Positions 1 to 9,133 are shown, counted from the stretch's first letter. The stretch is DNA of 64,000 bases from an uncultured beta proteobacterium (GCA_903944725.1 CAJASX010000054.1:99464-163463); one strand, 5' to 3'. Translations and numbers: made by a program. The notes: a model not told the origin generated them from the sequence alone.

Positions 1-272
1 TTGCAGTGATTGAGTTTGTTAGCGGCAAACAAATTGACAGGGTGGTTGGCGAAAGTGGTTTTGTGCGTGGAGTCTTGCGCGGTTTAGCGCAAGAGCGTAA
101 GCGGGAAGGCTTTGACAGCGCGCAACCCTTCGTCTTGGTGGGCCACACTGATGGCCGACTTACCTTGAGTGATCCAGTTACCAAGCGCAAAGTTGATTTA
201 GACTCTTTTGGACCAAGCAACGCTGAAAATTTTTTACGAATGCTGACAATACCAGTTAAGGAGCAGAAATAA
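1..272 (+). CDS. puhC: PuhC photosynthetic complex assembly protein (3' part)
   Basis: This is the C-terminal half of PuhC, which helps assemble the reaction centre-light harvesting 1 complex in purple phototrophic bacteria. The reading frame is open to the window edge (first complete codon at base 3). About 89 residues are visible, where the family usually has about 150, so the N-terminal membrane anchor lies outside. The periplasmic part shows the family pattern of a GRLTLSDP stretch followed by DLDSFGP and a final [13 protein letters not shown] at base 6 is internal, not a start. Its TAA overlaps the ATG of acsF (TAATG). The assignment rests on sequence resemblance and on the puhC-acsF-puhE order. 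Confidence 0.85.
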   Translation, partial: AVIEFVSGKQIDRVVGESGFVRGVLRGLAQERKREGFDSAQPFVLVGHTDGRLTLSDPVTKRKVDLDSFGPSNAENFLRMLTIPVKEQK

Positions 273-1372
273 TGGAAGTCAAGATGGAGAGCGTAGAAAC
301 CTTACTGGGCTCGCAAATGAATAAAACTGCCCAGTTAAATTCATCGACAGAACGCGCCCTTGAAGATGCGGTATTAAGTCCGCGTTTTTATACAACTAAT
401 TTTGCCGAAATCGATCGCGTCAAGATAGATAGTTTGCGACGTGAGTGGGATGCGCTGATGGTCGAATATGAAGCCGATACCAATAACGATCACTTTCAAC
501 GCCCGGCTGAAATGGATAAAGACTACTCCAAAGTAGATCCAGAGCTATACGATGAATTCGTTGATTTTTTAATTAGCTCTATAACCTCAGAATTTTCAGG
601 TTGTATTTTGTATGCAGAAATTAAGCGCAAAGTAAAAAATGAAGACATGCGTACCTTATTTGGTTATATGGCGCGAGATGAAAGTCGTCATGCTGGGTTT
701 ATAAATCAATGGCTGAAAGATTTTGGCATCGGCATTGATTTAGGGTTTTTAGCGAAAACGAAAAAATATACCTATTTCAAGCCGAAGTTTATTTATTACG
801 CTACGTATCTTTCAGAAAAAATTGGTTATGCTCGTTACATTACCATTTTTAGGCAAATAGAACGCAAACCAGAATTACGCTTCCACCCGATATTTTTATG
901 GTTTGAAAAATGGTGTAACGATGAGTTTCGTCATGGCGAATCATTTGCCTTAATCATGCGAGCCAATCCCAAGCTTCTTACGGGCATTAATAAATATTGG
1001 ATTCGTTTTTTTATCTTGGCGGTTTATGCCACGATGTATGTGCGCGATCATTCACGTCCTCAGCTTTATAAGGCTTTACAGATTTCTCCTGCCGATTACG
1101 ATCGTCAGGTATTACAAATTACTAATGAAATTACGAAGCAAGTATTTCCAGTTACCTTGAATCTTGATGACCCACGTTTTTATCAGGGCTTAGAGCGCAT
1201 GTTGGTGTTATTTACGCGTATGGAAGCAGTCAAAAAGCAGGCGTCTTGGTTTAAGAAAATACATGTGGCATGGCTTGGTATGCTGGTAGGCATAGAGTTT
1301 ATTCGAGTGTACTTTTTGCCGGTAAATGACAATGCCTTGCCTAGATCTGTGCGCATGGTGCCTACTTGGTAA
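272..1372 (+). CDS. acsF: Aerobic Mg-protoporphyrin IX monomethyl ester (oxidative) cyclase
   Basis: AcsF is a di-iron enzyme that uses oxygen to form the fifth ring (ring E) of protochlorophyllide in bacteriochlorophyll synthesis. The 366-residue product carries the di-iron ligands of the family: Glu107 with DESRH at 136-140, and a second DEFRH at 217-221. The ATG overlaps the puhC stop codon, which implies translational coupling. The oxygen-dependent cyclase, rather than the radical-SAM BchE, fits an aerobic phototroph; whether bchE also exists in the genome cannot be seen here. The first 35 residues before the SPRFYTTNF motif vary in the family, so the internal ATG codons are possible alternative starts. 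Confidence 0.95.
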   Translation: MEVKMESVETLLGSQMNKTAQLNSSTERALEDAVLSPRFYTTNFAEIDRVKIDSLRREWDALMVEYEADTNNDHFQRPAEMDKDYSKVDPELYDEFVDFLISSITSEFSGCILYAEIKRKVKNEDMRTLFGYMARDESRHAGFINQWLKDFGIGIDLGFLAKTKKYTYFKPKFIYYATYLSEKIGYARYITIFRQIERKPELRFHPIFLWFEKWCNDEFRHGESFALIMRANPKLLTGINKYWIRFFILAVYATMYVRDHSRPQLYKALQISPADYDRQVLQITNEITKQVFPVTLNLDDPRFYQGLERMLVLFTRMEAVKKQASWFKKIHVAWLGMLVGIEFIRVYFLPVNDNALPRSVRMVPTW

Positions 1373-1388
1373 AGCACCAGAGCTAACA

Positions 1389-2144
1389 ATGGGCACCTAT
1401 CTTTGGCCTGTGCTGTTTACTATCTTTGCTTGGTGGTTTGGTACTGGCGTTATTTTATTTTTAAATCAGCGCGCTCCAGCTACCTACCAAGGTACTTTTT
1501 GGTTAAGCGGTTGTGTGATGTTGTTTGCCATTGTGGGCATTAAAACCAGTAGTTCAATGGATACCGTAGCAGCAGCATATTGTGGGTTTACTTGTGCTTT
1601 ATTGGTTTGGGCTTGGCAAGAAATTGGTTTTTTGTTAGGTTTTATTACTGGACCACGGCGCTTACCGTGCCCACCTGAAGCTAGGGGCTGGAAAAAAGCT
1701 GGCTATGCATTTCAAACTATTCAGCATCATGAATTAGCCTTAGTAGTGCTGGCAATCGTGGTTACGGTGGCAAGCTGGGGGGGTATTAATCAAACTGCTT
1801 TTTGGACTTTCATGATTTTATGGATCATGCGCCAAAGCGCTAAATTAAATTTATTTTTTGGAGTGCTTAACCTCAATGAAAATTTCTTGCCGAACCACCT
1901 CAAATATATTCATAGCTATTTTTCGCGAAGCTTAATGAATCCTTTATTGCCGATTTCGGTGATCTTGGCAACGATCGTCGCAATTCCAATTTGGCAAGCT
2001 GCACTTGCAGTAGGCGCCAGCCCATTTCAAGTAACCTCATGCACTATCTTAGGCACCCTGTTGTCGCTGGCGATTCTTGAGCATATTTTGATGGTGTTAC
2101 CAATTTCTTCAGAGGGATTATGGCGATGGAGCTTTCGCGCTTAA
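1389..2144 (+). CDS. puhE: PuhE putative photosynthetic complex assembly protein (DUF3623)
   Basis: PuhE is a multi-span inner-membrane protein of photosynthesis gene clusters; its exact biochemical role is not settled. The product of about 251 residues is strongly hydrophobic and has the family landmarks FITGPRRLPCPP, a TWGG-like SWGG segment, and MRQSAKLNLFFGVLNLNENFLP. I chose the ATG at 1389 because it gives the expected MGTYLWPVLFTIFAWWF amino terminus just after the acsF stop. An in-frame ATG at 1326 lies inside acsF and would add 21 unlikely residues. Its 3' end overlaps bchG by 25 bases. Confidence 0.9.
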   Translation: MGTYLWPVLFTIFAWWFGTGVILFLNQRAPATYQGTFWLSGCVMLFAIVGIKTSSSMDTVAAAYCGFTCALLVWAWQEIGFLLGFITGPRRLPCPPEARGWKKAGYAFQTIQHHELALVVLAIVVTVASWGGINQTAFWTFMILWIMRQSAKLNLFFGVLNLNENFLPNHLKYIHSYFSRSLMNPLLPISVILATIVAIPIWQAALAVGASPFQVTSCTILGTLLSLAILEHILMVLPISSEGLWRWSFRA

Positions 2145-3037
2145 ACCCCATGAATCTTAGCCGTACTTGGCCATCGGGAGCCGCAGTACTTGAGCTTCTT
2201 AAACCGATTACGTGGTTTCCACCCATGTGGGCCTTTGCTTGTGGGGCAATTGCAGCGGGCGTCGCATTTAGCGGTCATTGGCTAGTTTTAGTGGCTGGCA
2301 TTATCTTGGCTGGTCCTATGGTGTGTGCCGCTAGTCAAGCAGTGAACGATTGGTTTGATCGTCATGTTGATGCTATTAATGAGCCGCAAAGACCCATTCC
2401 TTCGGGCAGAATGCCGGGGTATTGGGGGCTTTATGTAGCCCTTGCTTGGACTGGATTATCGGCCTTATTGGGCTATTTCATTAGCCCTTGGGCCTTTATT
2501 GCAACCCTGCTTGGATTGATTTTGGCTTGGCTCTATAGTGCGCCGCCCTTTCGGCTAAAACAAAACGGCTGGTGGGGGAATGCGGCTTGCGGTTTTGCTT
2601 ATGAAGGCATCGCTTGGTTTACTGGCACTGCGGTGATGATGGGTGATGCTATGCCGTCAAAGCCATCGATTATGTTAGCGGTTTTGTATAGTATTGGGGC
2701 CCACGGCATTATGACCCTCAATGATTTCAAAGCCATCGATGGTGATCGTCAAATGGGGGTACGATCATTACCGGTGCAACTCGGTGTTCGAGGCGCAGCC
2801 CTGAATGCGTGTTGCCTGATGTTATTGCCACAAGCATTGATCGTGATGATTTTATTTACTTGGGATATGCCTTGGCGCGCACTAACTATTGGCATACTGA
2901 TGATTGGTCAGTTTGCAATGATGGTCTATTTTTTACGAGACCCTATCAAACGCGCCTTATTTTTAAGTGGTTTTGGGGTGCCCCTATTTGTTAGCGGAAT
3001 GATGGTCAGTGCTTTTGCTGTCGCTAATCTGCATTAA
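2120..3037 (+). CDS. bchG: Bacteriochlorophyll synthase (UbiA-family prenyltransferase)
   Basis: BchG esterifies bacteriochlorophyllide a with geranylgeranyl or phytyl diphosphate in the membrane. The 305-residue protein has the UbiA-superfamily pattern of about eight to nine membrane segments and two Asp-rich motifs. The first is NDWFDRHVD at 76-84, followed by INEPQRPIPSG. The second is LNDFKAIDGDRQMG near 200-214. The chlorophyll synthase type is supported by the INEPQRPIPSG and GVRSLPVQLG signatures and by bchP directly downstream. The start lies 25 bases inside puhE, so the pair may be translationally coupled. The pucC-type gene often found between bchG and bchP is absent here. Confidence 0.93.
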   Translation: MAMELSRLNPMNLSRTWPSGAAVLELLKPITWFPPMWAFACGAIAAGVAFSGHWLVLVAGIILAGPMVCAASQAVNDWFDRHVDAINEPQRPIPSGRMPGYWGLYVALAWTGLSALLGYFISPWAFIATLLGLILAWLYSAPPFRLKQNGWWGNAACGFAYEGIAWFTGTAVMMGDAMPSKPSIMLAVLYSIGAHGIMTLNDFKAIDGDRQMGVRSLPVQLGVRGAALNACCLMLLPQALIVMILFTWDMPWRALTIGILMIGQFAMMVYFLRDPIKRALFLSGFGVPLFVSGMMVSAFAVANLH

Positions 3038-3055
3038 CGCCTGAAGGAAAAAAGT

Positions 3056-4261
3056 ATGAGCTCGTATGAAATTTTTGATGCCGTAGTGGTTGGAGGCGGC
3101 CCAGCTGGGGCAACCGCTGCCGGTGATTTGGCCCGCTTGGGTCATAAGGTACTGCTACTAGATCGCGCTGGCCGTATTAAGCCGTGTGGTGGCGCAATTC
3201 CACCACGATTAATTAAAGATTTTGAGATTCCAGACGAGCTCTTGGTGGCGAAAGCAAAATCTGCACGCATGATTTCACCAAAAAATAATAAAGTCGATAT
3301 CCCCATTGAAGGGGGGTTTGTAGGCATGGTTGATCGCGATCAATTTGATGAGTGGTTGCGTGTGCGAGCTGCCAATGATGGTTGCGAAAGACGGGTTGGT
3401 ATTTTTGAAAAATTATCGCGTGATACTGATGGAATCAGTATTGTTCATTACCTAGTTCGCTCGAGCAATAAAAATGAACCCAGTACATCAATGGCAGTTA
3501 AGGCTAAAGCGATTATTGGTGCTGATGGCGCAAAATCGGGTGTCGGTCGAGCTGCCATCCCCAGCGCCAAAGACGTTGAATATGTCTTTGCTTATCATGA
3601 AATTGTACGCACGCCCGATATCCCGCCGGCAGATTTTGATGGCTCACGCTGCGATGTTTTTTACCAAGGTGCAATTTCCCCTGACTTTTACGGCTGGATT
3701 TTCCCGCATGGCAAAACGATGAGTATTGGCACGGGTAGTGCAGATAAAGGATTTTCATTGCGCAGCGCAGTAGGCGACTTAAAAAAAATCACTGGTCTTG
3801 AAAATATTGAAATGATTCGCCATGAGGGCGCACCCTTACCGATGAAGCCGCTAAAAAAATGGGATAACAATCGGGATGTGGTGTTGGCAGGTGATGCTGC
3901 TGGAGTGGTTGCTCCAGCCTCAGGCGAAGGCATTTATTACGCCATGGTTGGTGGACGCTTGGCTGCGGAAGCGGTGAGTGAGTTGTTGCTTACCAATAAT
4001 CCCAAAAGTTTAGCTAAGGCACGTAAACGGTTTATGCGCGAACATGGCAAAGTCTTTTTGGTGCTCGGTATCATGCAATGGTTTTGGTATATCAGTGATA
4101 AACGGCGTGAGCGCTTTGTAAAGATTTGTGAAGATAAAGATGTCCAAAAACTCACTTTTGACGCTTACATGAATAAAAAGCTGGCAAAACGCGACCCTTT
4201 GGCACATATTCGCATCTTCTTTAAAGACTTAGCGCACCTTTTTGGGTTAATTAAGGTTTAA
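3056..4261 (+). CDS. bchP: Geranylgeranyl (bacterio)chlorophyll reductase
   Basis: BchP reduces the geranylgeranyl tail of bacteriochlorophyll to phytyl in three NADPH-dependent steps. The 401-residue flavoprotein begins with a Rossmann FAD motif (GGGPAG at 13-18). It then shows the family's RIKPCGGAIPPRLI segment and a late FAD motif with AGDAAGVVAPASGEG around residues 277-292. The ATG follows an AAGGAA ribosome-binding site. It sits 18 bases after bchG and is the last unambiguous pigment gene of the cluster in this window. Confidence 0.94.
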   Translation: MSSYEIFDAVVVGGGPAGATAAGDLARLGHKVLLLDRAGRIKPCGGAIPPRLIKDFEIPDELLVAKAKSARMISPKNNKVDIPIEGGFVGMVDRDQFDEWLRVRAANDGCERRVGIFEKLSRDTDGISIVHYLVRSSNKNEPSTSMAVKAKAIIGADGAKSGVGRAAIPSAKDVEYVFAYHEIVRTPDIPPADFDGSRCDVFYQGAISPDFYGWIFPHGKTMSIGTGSADKGFSLRSAVGDLKKITGLENIEMIRHEGAPLPMKPLKKWDNNRDVVLAGDAAGVVAPASGEGIYYAMVGGRLAAEAVSELLLTNNPKSLAKARKRFMREHGKVFLVLGIMQWFWYISDKRRERFVKICEDKDVQKLTFDAYMNKKLAKRDPLAHIRIFFKDLAHLFGLIKV

Positions 4262-4291
4262 AGTTCTTTTGCTTAAGGTATAAAGTAAGTT

Positions 4292-4771
4292 ATGAGTATG
4301 TTTAGGAAGCCGATTGTTGTTGCCCTTGTCTGGGGGCTATCAATTGCTATTTTAGGTGGCTGGGCTACCAATTTAGATGCTTGGTATCATGCCTTAAAAG
4401 AACCCTTCTGGAAGCCTCCCGATTGGCTATTTGGACCCATCTGGTCAGCTATATTTATCAGCTCAGGCACTGCTTGGGTCATTGCGTGGGATCGGAATCC
4501 TGCCCCAGAAGCAGTCCGTCACCTGACGATTTTGTATGTGTTAAATGGGATTTTTAATTTACTCTGGAGTTTTATTTATTTCCGCTTAGAGCGCCCTGAT
4601 TGGGCTCTATATGAGGCAAGTTTTTTATGGCTATCGGTTTTTGCAATTACCTACACCACCCGTCATTACTCACCAAAATCGAGTTTACTGATGCTACCCT
4701 ATTTAATTTGGGTAAGCATTGCCATTGTTTTAAATTGGGATACTGTGCGTCTTAATGGGCCCTTCGGTTAG
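4292..4771 (+). CDS. tspO: TspO/MBR family tryptophan-rich protein
   Basis: A 159-residue, five-span membrane protein of the TspO/MBR (translocator protein) family. Aromatic residues are abundant, with the typical KEPFWKPPDWLFGPIW segment in the first loop and a LLWSFIYFRLERPDWALYEASFLW stretch in two membrane helices. TspO proteins bind porphyrins. In Rhodobacter sphaeroides TspO modulates expression of photosynthesis genes in response to oxygen, by affecting export of tetrapyrrole intermediates. Its position 30 bases after bchP suggests a similar link here, but that is inference. Confidence 0.9.
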   Translation: MSMFRKPIVVALVWGLSIAILGGWATNLDAWYHALKEPFWKPPDWLFGPIWSAIFISSGTAWVIAWDRNPAPEAVRHLTILYVLNGIFNLLWSFIYFRLERPDWALYEASFLWLSVFAITYTTRHYSPKSSLLMLPYLIWVSIAIVLNWDTVRLNGPFG

Positions 4772-4782
4772 TTGAGTAGCGA

Positions 4783-6099
4783 GTGAAGCAGATTGTGATC
4801 GTGGGCGGCGGCGCTGGCGGCCTCGAGTTAGCTACGCGGCTCGGCAATAGCCTCGGTCGTAAAGGTCAGGCCCGCATTATTTTGGTTGATAAAAACCGCA
4901 CCCATATTTGGAAACCAAAGCTACATGAAATTGCTGCGGGCAGCATGGATTTAGGCCAGCATGAAGTTGACTATATGGCGCAAGCCCATTGGCATCATTT
5001 TGAATATCGTATTGGCGAAATGACTGGTCTTGACCGTGCGCAACAACTCATTTTTCTCAATGCATACTTAGACGAAGCGGGTCACGAAGTCATGGGGGCA
5101 CGTAAATTACGATACGACATTTTAGTGCTTGCAGTTGGTAGCCTAACGAATGACTTTGGTACTCCAGGTGTAGCTCAATATGCCTTAAGACTTGAATCGC
5201 CAGTAGATGCCGAGCGTTTTCATACGCGCATGTTAAATGACTGTATTCGTGCGCAAGCGCAAAAGACACCGCTGAAAGCTGGTCAATTACATGTTGCCAT
5301 TATTGGTGCCGGGGCAACGGGCGTTGAGTTGGCAGCTGAACTCTATCGCACAACGCGCGAAGTAGTGGCATACGGTTTAGACCGAGTTGATCCGAATAAA
5401 GATTTAAAGGTGAATGTGATTGAGGCGGCTGATCGAATTTTGCCCGCTTTACCTGTGCGCTTATCACGAGCTACTGAAATTTTATTAAAAGATCTTGGGG
5501 TTGATGTATATGTCAATTCAAAGGTAGCCGCTGTGTTGCCCGATGGCGTACAGTTTGAAAACGGACAAATTTTGCCAGCCGAGTTAGTTGTTTGGGCAGC
5601 AGGCGTAAAAGCACCTGAGTTTTTAAAAGAGATCGGTGGTTTAGAAACGAATCGCATTAACCAATTACTGGTTTTGCCAACCCTTCAAACAACGCGCGAT
5701 CCCCATATTTTTGCGATGGGCGATTGTGCCGCTTGCCCATGGCCACAAGCACCCGGAGGTCATGGGGGGTTTGTGCCCCCGCGAGCGCAAGCAGCTCACC
5801 AACAAGCTAATCATTTATTTCAGCAAATTCAACAGTATTTAGCAGGCAAGGAATTAAAGCCCTACTATTACCGAGATTTTGGCTCCTTGGTGTCATTGGG
5901 TAAATTTAGTACGGTCGGCAATATGATGGGTGGTCTTATTGGCGGATCGATCATGATTGAAGGAATATTTGCTAAAATAATGTATTTATCATTATATAAA
6001 TTACATGAGTTAGCGTTGCATGGTTGGGTGAAAACGACCTTAGATACTTTGGCGCGACTGATTACTCGGCGTACTGAACCGCATGTGAAACTACATTAA
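4783..6099 (+). CDS. ndh: Type II NADH:quinone oxidoreductase-like FAD/NAD(P) protein
   Basis: A 438-residue flavoprotein of the two-dinucleotide-binding-domain family. It resembles type II NADH dehydrogenase, which passes electrons from NADH to quinone without pumping protons. An FAD motif GGGAGG lies at residues 8-13, a second Rossmann motif GAGATGVELAAEL near 174-186, and a MGDCAACPWPQAPGGHGG flavin segment near 310. The C-terminal end carries hydrophobic and amphipathic stretches suited to membrane attachment. GTG at 4783 is the likely start, because the FAD motif then sits at the usual distance. It is 11 bases after tspO and may be cotranscribed with the pigment genes. Confidence 0.85.
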   Translation: MKQIVIVGGGAGGLELATRLGNSLGRKGQARIILVDKNRTHIWKPKLHEIAAGSMDLGQHEVDYMAQAHWHHFEYRIGEMTGLDRAQQLIFLNAYLDEAGHEVMGARKLRYDILVLAVGSLTNDFGTPGVAQYALRLESPVDAERFHTRMLNDCIRAQAQKTPLKAGQLHVAIIGAGATGVELAAELYRTTREVVAYGLDRVDPNKDLKVNVIEAADRILPALPVRLSRATEILLKDLGVDVYVNSKVAAVLPDGVQFENGQILPAELVVWAAGVKAPEFLKEIGGLETNRINQLLVLPTLQTTRDPHIFAMGDCAACPWPQAPGGHGGFVPPRAQAAHQQANHLFQQIQQYLAGKELKPYYYRDFGSLVSLGKFSTVGNMMGGLIGGSIMIEGIFAKIMYLSLYKLHELALHGWVKTTLDTLARLITRRTEPHVKLH

Positions 6100-6117
6100 A
6101 TATCGGCGGAGAATGAA

Positions 6118-7137
6118 ATGAAGATTTGTATCGTTGGCGGTGGTGGTGCAATTGGTGGTTACTTGGCGGTCATGTTAGCCCGAGCTGGCAATGAGGTTAC
6201 GGTCGTCGCGCGAGGCGCAACCCTGCGGGCGATTCAGGAACGTGGCTTAGCCTTGATTATGGAGGATCAACCCGAACCATTACATGCCGAAGTGCAGGCG
6301 GTCGAAAAAATCACGGATGCTGGTAAGCCTGACCTAGTAATCTTGGCTGTTAAGGCTCATCAGGTTGAGCCGCTAGTTGCCGATTTAGCAAGAATTATTG
6401 GTCCCGAGACAATTTTGATTCCCATGCAAAATGGGATTCCATGGTGGTATTTTCAGAAGCTACCAGGCCCATATGAAAATCATTCGGTCGAAACGGTTGA
6501 TCCAGGCGGCGTCATCATGCGGGCCATTAATCCAGCCAATATTATTGGTTGTGTAGTTTATCCAGCAACCGTCACGCAAGCCCCCGGAGTCATCCGGCAC
6601 GTTGAGGGCACGCGCTTTCCAATGGGCGAGTTAGATGGCAGTACGTCTGAGCGAATTCAGATTATTTCAAACTTAATGGCTGAGGCAGGGTTTAAGTCGC
6701 CGATTTTGGCAGACATTCGTGCTGAAATTTGGCTTAAGTTATGGGGTAATATGACATTCAATCCTATCAGTGCATTGACGCATGGTCATCTTGAAGGAAT
6801 ATGTCAGTACCCTCTCACCCGTGAGCTGGCGCGTAACATGATGATAGAGGCGCAAATAATTGGGGAAAAATTAGGCGTGATATTTCGGGTAGATATTGAT
6901 CGTCGTATTGCTGGCGCTGAAAAAGTGGGCCAACATAAAACCTCGATGCTGCAAGATTTAGAGGCAGGGCGGGCGCTTGAAATCGATGCACTGTTGGGTT
7001 CGGTAATTGAGTTAGGTCAAATTGTGCAAATACCAACGCCATGTTTAAGCAGTGTGTATGCCTTAACTAAGTTTTTAGATCTCAATGTACAAAATGCTAA
7101 GGCAAGCCTAGCACTGCCTTTTGCAACCGGCTATTAA
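6118..7137 (+). CDS. Ketopantoate reductase family protein (PanE/ApbA-like)
   Basis: A 339-residue protein of the 2-dehydropantoate 2-reductase (PanE/ApbA) family, which reduces ketopantoate to pantoate with NADPH on the route to coenzyme A. The N-terminal Rossmann motif is GGGGAIGG (7-14). The catalytic region contains EIWLKLWGNMTFNPISAL, with the family lysine near residue 206, and a C-terminal LEAGRALEIDALLGSVIELG helix. Several paralogues of this family in betaproteobacteria have other or unknown substrates, so panE activity is not certain. It lies 18 bases after the NDH-2 gene on the same strand. Confidence 0.85.
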   Translation: MKICIVGGGGAIGGYLAVMLARAGNEVTVVARGATLRAIQERGLALIMEDQPEPLHAEVQAVEKITDAGKPDLVILAVKAHQVEPLVADLARIIGPETILIPMQNGIPWWYFQKLPGPYENHSVETVDPGGVIMRAINPANIIGCVVYPATVTQAPGVIRHVEGTRFPMGELDGSTSERIQIISNLMAEAGFKSPILADIRAEIWLKLWGNMTFNPISALTHGHLEGICQYPLTRELARNMMIEAQIIGEKLGVIFRVDIDRRIAGAEKVGQHKTSMLQDLEAGRALEIDALLGSVIELGQIVQIPTPCLSSVYALTKFLDLNVQNAKASLALPFATGY

Positions 7138-7204
7138 GTTACATACGGGCCCTACAAAATTTTTTGTAACGCTGATTCGCTTGCGGGGTAGCTAAGGCTA
7201 CAGC

Positions 7205-7972
7205 TTAAGCGAACTGGTTGGTAAGGGTACCAAGACCTTCAATCACAATACTAACTGTGCTGCCTGGTTTCATACTGCCAACTCCGATTGAAGTGCCGCA
7301 GGCAATGACATCTCCCGCTTCAAGTGTCATCTGTTGGGAGAGCAAGCTAACGAGTTTTGCCGGCGGGAAAATCATATCTGTTACCGGATAGTTTTGCCGT
7401 TCTTGGCCATTCAAAATCGTTTGAATATGTAAGTTCATCGGCTCAATATCGGTAGTAATGTAGGGCCCAAACACCCCAAAGGTATCGAAGCTTTTAGCGC
7501 GCGTCCACTGTGCGAACCCAGGGTCTTTTTGTAAAATTTCAATTGCTGTTACATCATTGATACAGGTATAGCCAAAAATCGCTGCCAAGGCTTCGGCTTC
7601 AGTTAAACCCTGCGATTTTTTACCAATCACAATTCCTAGTTCACCTTCATAAACCACTTTACCGCTATAAGATTTTGGTAGGCAAATGGTTTTACCATCA
7701 GCTAAAAAAGAATTGTTGCCTTTCAGAAAATAAAGTGGCTCAGCTGGCACAGCATGTGCCAATTTTTCAACCAAAGCATAAAAGTTATCAACTAAAGCCA
7801 CCATTTTTGAGGGCACACAAGGAATATCAAGTTCAACCTTGGCAAGCGCAAAGGTTTCGCCTGTGGGCCGAGGGCAATCAAAAAGATTACCCTCATAAAC
7901 CGTAATTTGGGATTGATTTAGTTGGCCAAAGTAGGCCTTACCGTGAGAGTTAAAACGAAGCCATTGCGCCAT
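7205..7972 (-). CDS. Fumarylacetoacetate hydrolase (FAH) family protein
   Basis: A 255-residue protein of the FAH superfamily, which includes hydrolases and decarboxylases acting on 2-oxo acid type substrates. The metal-binding pattern is visible in VVYEGELGIVIGKK and the following Asp in GYTCINDVTA; the C-terminal GDVIACGTSIGVGSMKPG loop is also characteristic. The specific substrate cannot be told from sequence; acylpyruvase or a 2-hydroxyhepta-dienedioate isomerase type role is possible. It converges on the ketopantoate-reductase-like gene and is followed, against its direction, by tRNA-Pro. Confidence 0.85.
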   Translation of the reverse strand: MAQWLRFNSHGKAYFGQLNQSQITVYEGNLFDCPRPTGETFALAKVELDIPCVPSKMVALVDNFYALVEKLAHAVPAEPLYFLKGNNSFLADGKTICLPKSYSGKVVYEGELGIVIGKKSQGLTEAEALAAIFGYTCINDVTAIEILQKDPGFAQWTRAKSFDTFGVFGPYITTDIEPMNLHIQTILNGQERQNYPVTDMIFPPAKLVSLLSQQMTLEAGDVIACGTSIGVGSMKPGSTVSIVIEGLGTLTNQFA

Positions 7973-8010
7973 AATAGAGATTAAATAGAATAAATTTTAA
8001 AAGTGATTAA

Positions 8011-8087
8011 TGGTCGGAATGAGAGGATTCGAACCTCCGACCCCCTCGTCCCGAACGAGGTGCGCTACCAGGCTGCGCTACATTCCG
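8011..8087 (-). tRNA. proK: tRNA-Pro (anticodon CGG)
   Basis: The minus strand folds into a complete cloverleaf: 7-bp acceptor CGGAATG/CATTCCG, D stem GCGC/GCGC, anticodon stem CCTCG/CGAGG with loop TTCGGGA (anticodon CGG, reading CCG), T stem GGAGG/CCTCT with loop TTCGAAT, and discriminator A. The 3' CCA is encoded (bases 8011-8013 on the plus strand read TGG). The C1-G72 pair is typical of bacterial proline tRNAs. It lies between ispB and the FAH gene on the same strand as both. Confidence 0.97.
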
Positions 8088-8116
8088 TGCTACTGCAGTT
8101 ATTTTAGCTTGGCGGC

Positions 8117-9121
8117 TTAGGTTTGCCTATTTAGAGAATAGGCACACAAGGCTCGTAAGGCTGCAGTTGCTTCATTGTCAGGAAAATTACGAATCGTTGC
8201 TAGGGCTAAGTTAGCTTCGCGCTCAGCTGCTTGATGAGTATATTCCAGTGCCCCAGATTCTTGCACTGCTTTCAATATTTGACTAAAAACATCATCGGGT
8301 AGATCAGTGTTTTGGGTAATTGCTTCGCGCACTAATAAGCGATCATCTTGACTGCCGTTCTCTAACAAAAAAATCAACGGCAAGGTTGGCTTGCCTTCGC
8401 GTAAATCATCTCCAGCATTTTTACCCATTTGCATTGCATTGGCAGTGTAATCAAGCATGTCATCCATTAACTGAAAGGCAGTACCAATATGCCGACCAAA
8501 AGCTGCTGCTAACTCACGATTAATTTCTGAAGAGTGCGCCAACAAGGCGCCTAACTCAGCTGAAGCTTCAAATAATTTTGCTGTTTTATAGCGAATGACT
8601 TGTAAATAACTTGATTCGCTTACTTCGGGGTCATTCATATTGAGTAGTTGCAATACTTCGCCTTCAGCAATGGTGTTGGTGGCGTCAGACAAAATTTGCA
8701 TAATGCGCAAATCATTTGGCGTAACCATCATTTGGAAAGCGCGCGAATATAAAAAATCACCTACTAACACGCTTGCAGCATTGCCAAATGCAGCATTGGC
8801 AGTTTCACGACCGCGCCGCAAGGTTGATTCATCAACCACATCGTCGTGCAGCAAGGTGGCGGTATGGATAAATTCCACCACAGCCGCAATTTCTAGGGTG
8901 TGAGGCGTAGCCTGACCATTGGCTAAGGCTTTAGCAGTTAGCAGCAGCAGGGTGGGTCGAATGCGCTTCCCCCCAGCTTGAATAATATAGCTTGAAATCT
9001 GGTCAATTAAGGCCACTTCAGAGGCTAGTCGACGCTTAATTACCTCATCCAAAGCCTTTAAATCAGGGGCTATGGGGGCCAATATAGGTGCTAATTCGAT
9101 GGTTTTGACACTGTTTGTCAT
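8117..9121 (-). CDS. ispB: Octaprenyl (polyprenyl) diphosphate synthase
   Basis: A trans-polyprenyl diphosphate synthase that builds the long isoprenoid side chain of ubiquinone. The 334-residue protein has both Asp-rich motifs: DDVVD at 93-97, followed by the RRGRETAN segment, and DDMLD at 220-224. The small-residue pattern before the first motif (HTATLLHDD) fits a long-chain synthase. It is divergent from rplU, the usual arrangement in many proteobacteria. Its first codons overlap the -35 element of the rplU promoter. Confidence 0.94.
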   Translation of the reverse strand: MTNSVKTIELAPILAPIAPDLKALDEVIKRRLASEVALIDQISSYIIQAGGKRIRPTLLLLTAKALANGQATPHTLEIAAVVEFIHTATLLHDDVVDESTLRRGRETANAAFGNAASVLVGDFLYSRAFQMMVTPNDLRIMQILSDATNTIAEGEVLQLLNMNDPEVSESSYLQVIRYKTAKLFEASAELGALLAHSSEINRELAAAFGRHIGTAFQLMDDMLDYTANAMQMGKNAGDDLREGKPTLPLIFLLENGSQDDRLLVREAITQNTDLPDDVFSQILKAVQESGALEYTHQAAEREANLALATIRNFPDNEATAALRALCAYSLNRQT

Positions 9122-9133
9122 GCAGGATATAAT
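9105..9133 (+). promoter_or_regulatory. Consensus sigma-70 promoter for rplU-rpmA
   Basis: The sequence contains TTGACA at 9105-9110 and TATAAT at 9128-9133, separated by exactly 17 bases, a full match to the bacterial sigma-70 consensus. Transcription should start near 9140. The -35 element and part of the spacer lie inside the 5' end of the divergent ispB gene. A consensus promoter fits the high demand for ribosomal proteins L21 and L27. Confidence 0.85.

Noticed and set aside
7138-7204. Bidirectional terminator between the ketopantoate-reductase-like gene and the FAH gene
   Set aside because: GTTACA/TGTAAC and TACAAAA/TTTTGTA arms are present, but the T run lies inside the structure and no clear GC stem is followed by T residues.
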